Assembly (NCBI GenBank): GCA_051004815.1
Contig: JBPCJY010000236.1
Span: forward strand, 28,530-92,529
Source of the DNA: JBBQXY01 sp051004815
GTDB lineage: Bacteria; Chloroflexota; Ktedonobacteria; Ktedonobacterales; Ktedonobacteraceae
Length of the DNA stretch: 64,000 nucleotides
Reading direction: 5' to 3'
Shown here: positions 1 through 7,802 of the stretch, one piece after another
How the letters are laid out: the number at the start of each line of letters is the position of its first letter
Numbering within the stretch: the stretch's first letter is position 1
The notes under the pieces: model-generated
Told to the model about the DNA's origin: nothing
The model's input: the letters and a program-made list of their open reading frames with translations, nothing else
Database searches by the model: none
Made by a program: the position numbers and the translations under genes

Positions 1-202
1 TCAGTCGTATAAGCCATAATGATAGTTCTATTCGCATTGAGTCAAGGTCAGGGAATAGAAGGATCATAGAAGATAGTTTGCTCCAAATTTGACCCATCAG
101 GTATATGCCATCATCATACCACAAGCGGTAGCGCAAAATACAATCACTTCTATCATATCCTCTTTTTAATTGCGATTACCCTCTGTGGCAGAGTCGCTAC
201 CC

Positions 203-231
203 TTGACAACAACATAATCAGTGTTTATACT
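203..231 (+). promoter_or_regulatory. Sigma-70-like promoter of the purine catabolism operon
   Basis: A consensus -35 hexamer TTGACA at 203-208 is followed by a 17-base spacer and TATACT at 226-231. It is the best promoter match in the leader and points at the allantoate amidohydrolase gene about 160 bases downstream. I see no supported gene elsewhere in positions 1-394, and no recognisable purine riboswitch. The regulator is not in the window, so control by a purine-responsive repressor is only inference. Confidence 0.6.
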
Positions 232-394
232 CCAGATTATGGAAAGTATTTTTCTATCTATCAAAAAATAAATCCCCTATAAGTAATAAGCCTTCTACTG
301 TTGCTGGACAGCGTTCCTAATGTAGCCAGCGTTGTATTGCAAAGCCAACTGCTCATTTCACCCTGGCTATGAGTATTTACCAGAGGGATCAACC

Positions 395-1645
395 ATGACC
401 ATCAATGCATCTGCTCGCTCTGTTATGGAGCGGTGCGACATACTGGGCAGCTACAGCGAAGAACCTGACTGTCTTACTCGCCCGTTCGCCTCACCTGCGA
501 TGCGCAAGGTAAACGCGGCTGTGGCAGCATGGATGCAAGACGCTGGTATGTCTGTCCAACAAGACAAAGTTGGTAATCTCATCGGACGATACGAGGCGAA
601 CCAGGCAGGTGCGAAAACCTTGTTGCTCGGTTCGCATCTTGACTCCGTACGCGACGCGGGCAAGTACGATGGCCCTCTCGGCGTAATGGTTGCGCTCGCC
701 TCCATTGAGCGATTGCACGCTCGCAATGAGCACCTACCTTTTGCCATCGAGGTACTCGGTTTTGCCGATGAGGAAGGGTTACGCTATCATAGTTCCTACA
801 TTGGCAGCAAAGCCATAACGGGTACATTCGATCCGGAATATCTGCACTTAACCGATGCTGAAGGTATCACCATGGCTGAGGCGATTCGGGCATTTGGCGG
901 TGATCCTGATCCTGACGCCCTACAAATCGCTCACTGGCAGCGCGATGAACTGCTGGGCTACTGCGAAGTCCACATTGAGCAAGGACCAGTTCTTGAAGCA
1001 CACAATCTCCCGGTCGCTGTAGTTTCGGCTATCGCTGGACAGAATCGCATCAATGTACGCTTTGTAGGCGAAGCTGGTCATGCTGGTACTGTCCCGATGT
1101 CGCTCCGCCGCGACGCGCTTTGTGCAGCAGCTGAGTTTGTGCTGGCCGTTGAGACAATGGCCCAAACGCTACCAGGCCTGGTCGCGACGGTGGGGCAAAT
1201 CAGTGTACATCCGGGGGCAAGCAATGTGATACCGGGACAGGTGACGCTAAGCCTGGATGTACGGCACCAGGACGACACGGTGTGCGATCAGGCCAACCGC
1301 CAATTAGAAGCACAGGCGCAAGAGATCGCCACAGCACGACGCATTTCAGTCAATTGGCAAATGTTGCAAGGTCATCGCGCAGTACCATGTACGGCGCAGC
1401 TTAGCAAACTATTGGCACAGGCAATAGAGGAGGTGGGGTATCCCCCGTTTTCCCTTCCTAGTGGGGCGGGACACGACGCCGTGACGCTGAGCGAACTCAC
1501 CAATATAGCCATGCTCTTTGTGCGCTGTCGCGGGGGCATCAGCCACAATCCAGCCGAGTCAGTGACGACGGAGGATGTGGAAGTAGCGATTCAGGTGCTG
1601 GAGCGGTTTTTGCACCTTCTGAGTCAAGGTGGAGGTGTCCTATAA
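395..1645 (+). CDS. allC: Allantoate amidohydrolase (M20 family Zn-dependent amidase)
   Basis: A 416-residue member of the M20/AllC-hydantoinase-carbamoylase family. It should hydrolyse allantoate to ureidoglycine or ureidoglycolate, releasing ammonia and CO2. The metal-binding pattern is visible: GSHLDSV with the first His, YDGPLGV with the bridging Asp, FADEEG with Glu, CEVHIEQGP with His, and SGAGHDA near the C-terminus with the last His. The ATG at 395 is chosen because GAGGG lies seven bases upstream and a typical family N-terminus follows. The longer frame from 332 adds 21 residues unlike the family. It is the first gene of the purine operon and is followed directly by allantoinase. N-carbamoyl amino acid amidohydrolase is the alternative reading; the neighbours favour allantoate. 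Confidence 0.88.
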   Translation: MTINASARSVMERCDILGSYSEEPDCLTRPFASPAMRKVNAAVAAWMQDAGMSVQQDKVGNLIGRYEANQAGAKTLLLGSHLDSVRDAGKYDGPLGVMVALASIERLHARNEHLPFAIEVLGFADEEGLRYHSSYIGSKAITGTFDPEYLHLTDAEGITMAEAIRAFGGDPDPDALQIAHWQRDELLGYCEVHIEQGPVLEAHNLPVAVVSAIAGQNRINVRFVGEAGHAGTVPMSLRRDALCAAAEFVLAVETMAQTLPGLVATVGQISVHPGASNVIPGQVTLSLDVRHQDDTVCDQANRQLEAQAQEIATARRISVNWQMLQGHRAVPCTAQLSKLLAQAIEEVGYPPFSLPSGAGHDAVTLSELTNIAMLFVRCRGGISHNPAESVTTEDVEVAIQVLERFLHLLSQGGGVL

Positions 1646-1662
1646 GCCGGTATGATCTTCTT

Positions 1663-3006
1663 GTGCGGAATGGTACACTGGTTACTACGACGGATGTCAG
1701 CAACGCAGACCTCGCCGTTAGCGATGGTCGCATTGTCGCCATCGGCCCAAATCTCGCGGGGACGAGCAAAGAAGAGATCAACGCCGCAGGCTACCATGTG
1801 TTTCCCGGCGTGATAGATGCGCATGTGCATTTCAATGAGCCGGGACGTACCGATTGGGAAGGCTTTGCCACCGGAACCGCGGCACTGGCCGCCGGTGGCA
1901 CTACTACCTTTTTCGATATGCCGCTCAATTCCTCGCCCCCTACCATCGATGCAGCGAGCTTCGATCTGAAGCTGAAAGCCGCTCAGGCCAATTCGCTCGT
2001 TGATTTCGCGCTGTGGGGGGGTCTGGTGCCGGGGAACCTCGCGCACCTCGACGAGCTAGCGGAGCGTGGTGTGATCGGCTTTAAGGCCTTTATGAGCAAC
2101 AGCGGTATCTCCGATTTTTCTGCGGTCGATGATCTGACATTGTACGAAGGCATGGCGCGTGCCGCGCAGTTGGGCAAAATTGTGGCCCTACACGCGGAAA
2201 GCGATCAGATTACCGCCGCGCTCGCACGCCGCGCTATCGCACATAGCAGAACGGGTATACGCGACTACCTGAACTCGCGGCCCATCATAGCCGAGCTTGA
2301 GGCCATCCAACGGGCTATTCTGTTCGCGCAAGAAACTGGCTGTGCATTGCATATTGTGCATGTCAGCAGTGGGCGCGGCATCAGCCTGGTAGCAGAGGCG
2401 CGTGTACGCGGCATCGACGTAAGCTGTGAAACATGCACACACTACTTGGTGCTGACCGAGGAGGACGTGGAAAAGCTAGGGGCCGTGGCGAAGTGTGCTC
2501 CTCCTCTACGTCCACAAACCGAGCAAGATGCGTTATGGCAACAACTCTTCACTGGCAACATACCAATGGTAACATCTGATCATTCGCCTGCGCCAGCCGC
2601 GATGAAAACCAGTCCCGACTTTTTCAAGGTCTGGGGTGGTATCTCCGGTTGTCAGTCGCTGCTACAGTTGTTGTTGAAGGAAGGCTACGAGAGGCGGCAG
2701 TTACCACTTATGACGATTGCCACCATTACTGCTGAGTACATTGCCCAGCGTTTTGGCCTCTTGCCAAACAAAGGACGCCTGGCTATTGGTGCCGATGCTG
2801 ATCTCGTCCTGGTTGATCTCTCTAGCAGTTTCACACTGCAAGAAAGCGATCTCTTCTATCGCCATCAACAGAGTCCTTATGTGGGCCGAATGCTGCGGGG
2901 GCGAATTATGCGCACGATGGTACGTGGCAGAACGATTTTTCTGGATGGAAAGATAGTTTCGGCTCCGTTTAGTCGGCTACTCAAACCACAAAACACGCTT
3001 CCATAG
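1663..3006 (+). CDS. allB: Allantoinase (cyclic amidohydrolase)
   Basis: Dihydroorotase/allantoinase family enzyme that opens the hydantoin ring of allantoin to give allantoate, the substrate of the upstream gene product. Visible metal-site motifs: DAHVHFNEPG, a carboxylated-Lys region in GVIGFKAFMSNSG, a His in LHAES, a His in HIVHVSS, and the catalytic Asp in TSDHSPAP. Length is normal at about 450 residues. The start is unusual. The first conventional codon is GTG 1663, which removes part of the first strand (the family has a Y-D-L-L-I/V-R-N-G start). The only Shine-Dalgarno (GGAGG, 1631-1635) is 27 bases away from it but 6 bases from an in-frame ATA at 1642, and that frame reads S-R-Y-D-L-L-V-R-N-G. 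The true start may therefore be AUA 1642, overlapping the allC stop. Confidence 0.9.
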   Translation: MRNGTLVTTTDVSNADLAVSDGRIVAIGPNLAGTSKEEINAAGYHVFPGVIDAHVHFNEPGRTDWEGFATGTAALAAGGTTTFFDMPLNSSPPTIDAASFDLKLKAAQANSLVDFALWGGLVPGNLAHLDELAERGVIGFKAFMSNSGISDFSAVDDLTLYEGMARAAQLGKIVALHAESDQITAALARRAIAHSRTGIRDYLNSRPIIAELEAIQRAILFAQETGCALHIVHVSSGRGISLVAEARVRGIDVSCETCTHYLVLTEEDVEKLGAVAKCAPPLRPQTEQDALWQQLFTGNIPMVTSDHSPAPAAMKTSPDFFKVWGGISGCQSLLQLLLKEGYERRQLPLMTIATITAEYIAQRFGLLPNKGRLAIGADADLVLVDLSSSFTLQESDLFYRHQQSPYVGRMLRGRIMRTMVRGRTIFLDGKIVSAPFSRLLKPQNTLP

Positions 3007-3085
3007 CAAAGATGATACAATTATGGCAAGCAACCTTGCGGATTAGTACACCTGGCACAGGGTAACACGGGAGGGAGAACATTTC

Positions 3086-3502
3086 ATGACGATGCTCCGT
3101 ATTACGGTTGGTCCTTTAGAGTTTACTGCACGAATGGAGGAGGAAGACGCTCCAAAAACTTGTGCAATCTTTAGTCAACTGTTACCGTTTCGTAACAAAA
3201 TCATTCACGCACGCTGGAGTGGAGAGGCGGCCTGGATACCATTGGGTGATTCTCCCATAGGAGTTGGCTACGAGAACCACACCAGCTATCCAGCCCCTGG
3301 TCAAATTCTCCTCTATCCGGGCGGGTTCAGCGAAACGGAAATCCTCTTCCCCTATGGTGGCACCCATTTCGCCAGCAAACTAGGACAATTAGCCGGGAAT
3401 CACTTCTTGACAGTTGTTACGGGCAATGAGCATTTGCGAGAAATGGGGAGATTAGTCCTCTGGGAAGGAGCACAGGATATTCTGTTTGCAACGATGGAGT
3501 AG
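3086..3502 (+). CDS. DUF3830 family cyclophilin-like protein
   Basis: A 138-residue protein matching my recollection of the DUF3830 family, a small cyclophilin-like beta-barrel. Features seen: an N-terminal strand with ITVGPLEF, a TARMEEEDAPKTC segment, the W-SGEAAW block, and the Y-P-G-x-I-L-L-YPGGFSETEI-L-PYGG core followed by LAGNHF. No signal peptide or membrane segment. The reaction is not known to me. It sits between allantoinase and hydroxypyruvate isomerase inside the purine operon, so a role in a ring-opening or carbamoyl-transfer step, or in binding an allantoin-pathway intermediate, is plausible but unproven. GGAGGG lies about nine bases before the ATG. Confidence 0.75.
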   Translation: MTMLRITVGPLEFTARMEEEDAPKTCAIFSQLLPFRNKIIHARWSGEAAWIPLGDSPIGVGYENHTSYPAPGQILLYPGGFSETEILFPYGGTHFASKLGQLAGNHFLTVVTGNEHLREMGRLVLWEGAQDILFATME

Positions 3503-3530
3503 CCAATGAAGGAAGAGAGAAAAAAACAAT

Positions 3531-4352
3531 ATGCTGCGCTTCGATCTGAATATCTCGATTCTCTTGAAAGAAGTGCCGTTCTTAGAACGGTTTGAACGCG
3601 CTGCCGAGCTTGGCTTTGGGGCAGTCGAGTTCTGGTGGCCTGGAGAAGAAGACCTTTCAGCAATTGTCCAGCAGGTGCAAGCAAAAGGGCTTAAGGTGGC
3701 ACTGATAAATTTCGCTGCCGGAAATATGGCTGCTGGTGAGCGCGGCTTTCTCAACAACGTTGAGAGGCAACAGTGGTTCCGTGACCATGTACCAAGAGCG
3801 ATTGAGTTTGCGCTACAGATCGGCTGTCCCCGATTAAACGCGTTGGTAGGAAATGTGCCCCCACAGGCTCTCCCAGGAGGGAGCACCGAGGCCCAGCTGG
3901 AACTGGTCCGTGAGAACCTGGCCTTTGCTGCCGACTATGCCGCGACTGCTGGTTTAGGTGTGGTGCTCGAAACGCTGAATACCTTCGAAAATCCACGCTA
4001 TCTCCTCACAAGTACACATCAGGCACTCAAAATGCTGGCCGAAGTAAACCGCCCAAACCTCAAGTACCAGTATGATATGTATCACATGCAGCGCATGGAA
4101 GGCAATCTGATTGCGACGTTGCGCGAACATATTGGGCAGATTGGACACATTCAGATAGCAGACTCTCCAGAACGTCATGAACCCGGTACAGGAGAGATTC
4201 ATTATCCCCATGTGCTAGCAGCCCTTGATGCTCTAGAATATGATGGCTATATCGGTCTAGAATACAACCCATTAACCAGTTCAGAGGCCAGTTTTGCCTG
4301 GCTGCCCAATGACCGCCGAGGACCAGTAGCAGTGATTGACCTACATCTGTAA
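3531..4352 (+). CDS. hyi: Hydroxypyruvate isomerase family TIM-barrel protein
   Basis: A 273-residue TIM-barrel sugar isomerase of the hydroxypyruvate isomerase family, which interconverts hydroxypyruvate and tartronate semialdehyde in the glyoxylate branch of allantoin use. Seen: N-terminal FDLNISILLKEVPFLERF, the GAVEFWWP strand, NFAAGNMAAGERGF, VLETLNTFENP with the first metal-binding Glu, YQYDMYHMQRMEG with Asp and His, and GLEYNP with the final Glu. It lies 28 bases after DUF3830 and 38 before uraD. Glyoxylate carboligase, its usual partner, is not in the window, so the link to glyoxylate use relies on a gene elsewhere. Confidence 0.85.
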   Translation: MLRFDLNISILLKEVPFLERFERAAELGFGAVEFWWPGEEDLSAIVQQVQAKGLKVALINFAAGNMAAGERGFLNNVERQQWFRDHVPRAIEFALQIGCPRLNALVGNVPPQALPGGSTEAQLELVRENLAFAADYAATAGLGVVLETLNTFENPRYLLTSTHQALKMLAEVNRPNLKYQYDMYHMQRMEGNLIATLREHIGQIGHIQIADSPERHEPGTGEIHYPHVLAALDALEYDGYIGLEYNPLTSSEASFAWLPNDRRGPVAVIDLHL

Positions 4353-4390
4353 TGGACTTTCTGTCTGGCTATCAATGAGGAGCAGGTATC

Positions 4391-4921
4391 ATGCCAAAAC
4401 AGTTGACAATACAGGAGATCAACACACTTGACCAAGAGCATTTTGTCATGGCTCTCGGTTCGCTATTTGAAGGGCCACCATGGATTGTCAGCGAGGCATG
4501 CCATGATCGGCCATTTAAAAGTGTGAAGCACTTGCATCAAGCCTTGTGTACTATCATGTATCATGCACCAATCGAGCAACAAGTAGCACTCATCCGGGCG
4601 CACCCCGATCTGGTGGGACATGCAGCCCTGGCTGGCACATTGACTCCAGCATCGACGGGCGAACAAGCATCTGTAGGGTTGGATCGCCTCTCACCAACGG
4701 AAATTGCTACTTTCACACAGCTAAACCGCGACTACCATGACCGTTTTGGCTTCCCGTTTGTGATCTGTGTACGTGAGAACAAGAAAGAGAGTATTCTGGC
4801 AGGTTTTGCAACGCGTCTCCAGCACTCCCGCAGCCGCGAGATCAAGACCGCCCTTGCCGAAATCGCCAAGATTTGCTGGTACCGTTTACACGATATCGTG
4901 CTTTGGGATGGAGTTGAGTAA
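4391..4921 (+). CDS. uraD: 2-oxo-4-hydroxy-4-carboxy-5-ureidoimidazoline (OHCU) decarboxylase
   Basis: A 176-residue all-helical OHCU decarboxylase. It converts OHCU, made by the HIU hydrolase encoded at 5942, into S-allantoin. Motifs: FVMALGSLFEGPPWI near the N-terminus, ALIRAHPDLVG with the catalytic His, LNRDYHDRFGFPFVICVR, and the terminal EIAKI-RLHD helix. Length and motif order match stand-alone UraD. It ends about 70 bases before urate oxidase. The gap carries a small inverted repeat (TTTAGCT/AGCTAAA, about 4958-4979) just before the AAAGGAGGA ribosome site of the next gene, which could modulate translation. Confidence 0.9.
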   Translation: MPKQLTIQEINTLDQEHFVMALGSLFEGPPWIVSEACHDRPFKSVKHLHQALCTIMYHAPIEQQVALIRAHPDLVGHAALAGTLTPASTGEQASVGLDRLSPTEIATFTQLNRDYHDRFGFPFVICVRENKKESILAGFATRLQHSRSREIKTALAEIAKICWYRLHDIVLWDGVE

Positions 4922-4988
4922 TGGGAAGCTTACCCTCTTCCATTGTTGGTACGTTTTTTAGCTGCTATATTAGCTAAAGGAGGACAGC

Positions 4989-5924
4989 ATGAATGTCGAG
5001 AACAATTACAATTATGTGATCAGCTATGGCAAGGCACAGGTTCCTATCTACCGCATGTATGCGCCCTCACTAACGGACGTATCACCTATTCCCGAGTCAG
5101 CATTCACAGGCAGAGGCAATGTCCTCTTTGCCGTGGAGGTGGATGTCGAGGTCTTTGGGGAGAATTTTCTGCCAGCGTATACGCAGGGTGATAATACCAT
5201 GGTGGTAGCAACTGACACAATGAAGAACTTTATCCTCCAACAAGCACTCGTGTTCAACGGCTCGACGCTTGAGGATTTTCTTGTTGTACTCGGCCACCAA
5301 TTCCTGGCAACATATCCTCAGATGGAGCGGTTGCGCTTGACAGGGCGGGAACTTGCCTTCACGCCATCTCGCATTCCCTTTGCTGATTCTGCTGGCTTCG
5401 GCGATAGTAAAGTACTGTTTAAACGGTCGAACGATGATTTCAGGGTGGCAAGCATCGATTTTACATCCAACGGCAAGAACACTATCATTACTGCACATCG
5501 CTGTGGGCGCGTTGGGCTGCAATTATTGAAGGTTACTGGCAGCGCGTTTACGCAATTCATCCGTGATACCTATACAACACTGCCTGATCGCGGCGATCGC
5601 CCATTGTTTATCTATCTCAATGTCTATTGGAAGTATAGCAATCCTGAGCAGATACAGTCGCATTATATCCCCAGCGAACAAGTACGCGATGTGGTGCAAG
5701 TGGTCTTCCATGAATTTGTGAGCGAGTCGATTCAACACTTGGTCCATGAGATGGGATTGCGACTCCTGGAACGCTTCCCACAGATGGCTGAGATCTCTTT
5801 TGATGGGCAAAATCGCACGCGAGACCCGATAAGCGTGTCTGAAACCGACCCGGAACAGAAAGTATATAGCGATCCGTTCCCAGCCTATGGCATGATCAAA
5901 CTGACGATGAGCAGAAAAACCTGA
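4989..5924 (+). CDS. uaZ: Urate oxidase (uricase)
   Basis: A 311-residue cofactor-free uricase with two tandem T-fold domains. It oxidises urate to 5-hydroxyisourate. Seen: ISYGKAQVPIYRM with the catalytic Lys, the ATDTMKNFI block carrying the conserved Thr/Asp, VLGHQFLATYPQ, a conserved His in ITAHRCGRVG, and the LKVTGSAFTQFIRD-TLPDR region of the second domain. AAAGGAGGA is placed ideally before ATG 4989. It is directly followed by the HIU hydrolase and preceded by OHCU decarboxylase, so all three urate-to-allantoin steps are contiguous. The B. subtilis equivalent is called pucL. Confidence 0.92.
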   Translation: MNVENNYNYVISYGKAQVPIYRMYAPSLTDVSPIPESAFTGRGNVLFAVEVDVEVFGENFLPAYTQGDNTMVVATDTMKNFILQQALVFNGSTLEDFLVVLGHQFLATYPQMERLRLTGRELAFTPSRIPFADSAGFGDSKVLFKRSNDDFRVASIDFTSNGKNTIITAHRCGRVGLQLLKVTGSAFTQFIRDTYTTLPDRGDRPLFIYLNVYWKYSNPEQIQSHYIPSEQVRDVVQVVFHEFVSESIQHLVHEMGLRLLERFPQMAEISFDGQNRTRDPISVSETDPEQKVYSDPFPAYGMIKLTMSRKT

Positions 5925-5941
5925 TGCGAATTGGAGGGAAT

Positions 5942-6304
5942 ATGGCGGGTAAGCTCACCACCCATGTGCTTGATATAACACGAGGTGGCCCAGCCTCCAA
6001 TGTGACGATTGAGTTGTGGCAACTTGATCCAACTGGCGAGAATCATAGGCTCTTGAAAACTGTCTATACTAATGCCGATGGACGTACAGACGAGCCACTG
6101 CTCGTGGGTGATGAAGTTGTTGCCGGTATCTATGAGTTAGTGTTCGCGGTGGGTGCGTACTTTGCCGCGCAAACGGGAACGAGTACCTACATCCCGTTTC
6201 TGGATCGTGTCCCTATCCGGTTCGGAATTGCTGACCCAACCGCCCATTACCATGTGCCATTGTTGACTTCGCCATGGGCTTACAGTACCTACCGCGGGAG
6301 CTAG
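5942..6304 (+). CDS. uraH: 5-hydroxyisourate hydrolase (transthyretin-like)
   Basis: A 120-residue transthyretin-fold hydrolase that opens 5-hydroxyisourate to OHCU. The catalytic signature is complete: LTTHVLDITRGGPA at the N-terminus (His), DGRTDEPL (Arg), and the family-specific C-terminal YRGS as the last four residues, with the preceding HYHVPLLTSPWAYSTY. The ATG at 5942 is preferred over 5924 because TTGGAGGGAA lies between them and the family begins with a short leader followed by L-T-T-H-V-L-D. The 5924 frame overlaps the uricase stop. Confidence 0.92.
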   Translation: MAGKLTTHVLDITRGGPASNVTIELWQLDPTGENHRLLKTVYTNADGRTDEPLLVGDEVVAGIYELVFAVGAYFAAQTGTSTYIPFLDRVPIRFGIADPTAHYHVPLLTSPWAYSTYRGS

Positions 6305-6350
6305 AGCGATAGTTTCTATCCACAGTGACACGGGAAACAAGGAGACAGCT

Positions 6351-7802
6351 ATGTGGCAAACATATTTTCAACCGACGAGCCTTGAGGAAGCACTGGAACT
6401 GCTTGAGCAGTACGCTGGAAGGGCGCGGCTCGTAGTCGGTGGTACCGATGTCCTTGTCGAGTTACAGCGCGGTGTGCGACCCACGAACACGCTGATCGAC
6501 ATTACTGCTCTGCGTGACCTCAACTACATCCGTGAGGAGAACGGATTTCTCCTTTTGGGCGCACTCACTACCCATAATGATGTGATCGCATCTTCGGCCT
6601 GTGTGCGACATGCCCTGCCACTGGCACAAGCTTGCTGGGAGGTCGGTGCGCCGCAGATTCGCAATCGTGCGACCATTGTCGGCAATCTGGTCACTGCCTC
6701 ACCGGCGAATGACACGATTGCTCCACTCATGGCACTGGGCGCAGAGTTGATTGTGAGCCGACGCGGGGGCGAACGGGTCATCGCGCTCGATGAGTTCTAC
6801 ACTGGCTTCCGACGTACAGCACTCCAACCCGCTGAACTCATCCGCGAGATTCGCATCCCTATGATGACGGACAAGCAGCACGGCCTCTTCCTCAAGCTGG
6901 GCCTGCGGCGAGCACAGGCGATTTCGGTGATCGACTTTGCCATTGTCTTGACATTCCACAACGACGAGATCACCGATGCGCGAGTAACTCTCGGCTCCCT
7001 GGCACCCACCGTTGTCCATGCACGCAAGCTTGAAACGTATCTCCAGGGCAAGCGACTCGACGAGGAAGTATGTCAGCAGGCGGGGCGTGTTGCTCGCGAG
7101 GATGTCACCCCCATTGGCGACATACGCGGCTCCGCCACCTACCGCTTGGAGACGCTCGACGCTCTCATCGCGCATGGGCTGCGTCGGATTATGACCGGCA
7201 AGGAAGCCGAAGGATGGATGGCGCAACCGGTCTTGCTGCGCACGAACGCCCTGGCATCCATGGCGGCGGAAACTGGAACCTTAGAGCCTGCCCACTTCGA
7301 AGGCGTCATCAACACTACGATCAACGGCAAGCCCTATCTGCTGGCCAATACACAGCGAAAGACGTTGCTAAATATGCTGCGTGAAGACGTCGGGCTGACG
7401 GGCACGAAGGAAGGTTGCGCTGAGGGCGAGTGCGGAGCCTGTACCGTCTGGTTAAATGGACAGGCGGTTATGTCCTGCCTGGTTCCGGCAACCCAGGCCC
7501 ATAACAGCAGAATTACCACAATCGAGGGCCTGGCCGCGCAAGGAGAGTCGGAAGGAGCAGTGTATGGCTCTAAACTGCATCCCCTTCAGCAAGCCTTTAT
7601 CGACTGCGGCGCGGTGCAGTGCGGCTACTGTATCCCCGGTATGCTGATGGCTGGTGCCAAGCTGCTGGAAGAACGACCGCATCCAAGTCTCGATGAAACG
7701 CTCATTGCGCTCAGTGGCAATCTTTGTCGCTGCACCGGCTACCGCAAGATTCTCGATGCGGTGGACCTTGCCGCAAAAAGCGCAAAAGGAGGTCAAGCAT
7801 GA
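6351..7802 (+). CDS. Xanthine dehydrogenase, fused FAD and [2Fe-2S] subunit
   Basis: A 483-residue electron-transfer subunit of a molybdenum hydroxylase. Residues 1 to about 285 are the FAD domain (VVGGTDVLVELQRG; IRNRATIVGNLVTASPANDT; LGLRRAQAISVI; GSLAPT). Residues from about 320 are the iron-sulfur domain, with a first cluster in GCAEGECGACTVW plus SCLVPA, and a second cluster in CGAVQCGYC and LCRCTGY. The order FAD then Fe-S is the reverse of the eukaryotic single chain. It passes electrons from the molybdopterin subunit encoded immediately downstream, with a four-base ATGA overlap. In the operon it should oxidise hypoxanthine and xanthine to urate. Confidence 0.9.
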   Translation: MWQTYFQPTSLEEALELLEQYAGRARLVVGGTDVLVELQRGVRPTNTLIDITALRDLNYIREENGFLLLGALTTHNDVIASSACVRHALPLAQACWEVGAPQIRNRATIVGNLVTASPANDTIAPLMALGAELIVSRRGGERVIALDEFYTGFRRTALQPAELIREIRIPMMTDKQHGLFLKLGLRRAQAISVIDFAIVLTFHNDEITDARVTLGSLAPTVVHARKLETYLQGKRLDEEVCQQAGRVAREDVTPIGDIRGSATYRLETLDALIAHGLRRIMTGKEAEGWMAQPVLLRTNALASMAAETGTLEPAHFEGVINTTINGKPYLLANTQRKTLLNMLREDVGLTGTKEGCAEGECGACTVWLNGQAVMSCLVPATQAHNSRITTIEGLAAQGESEGAVYGSKLHPLQQAFIDCGAVQCGYCIPGMLMAGAKLLEERPHPSLDETLIALSGNLCRCTGYRKILDAVDLAAKSAKGGQA

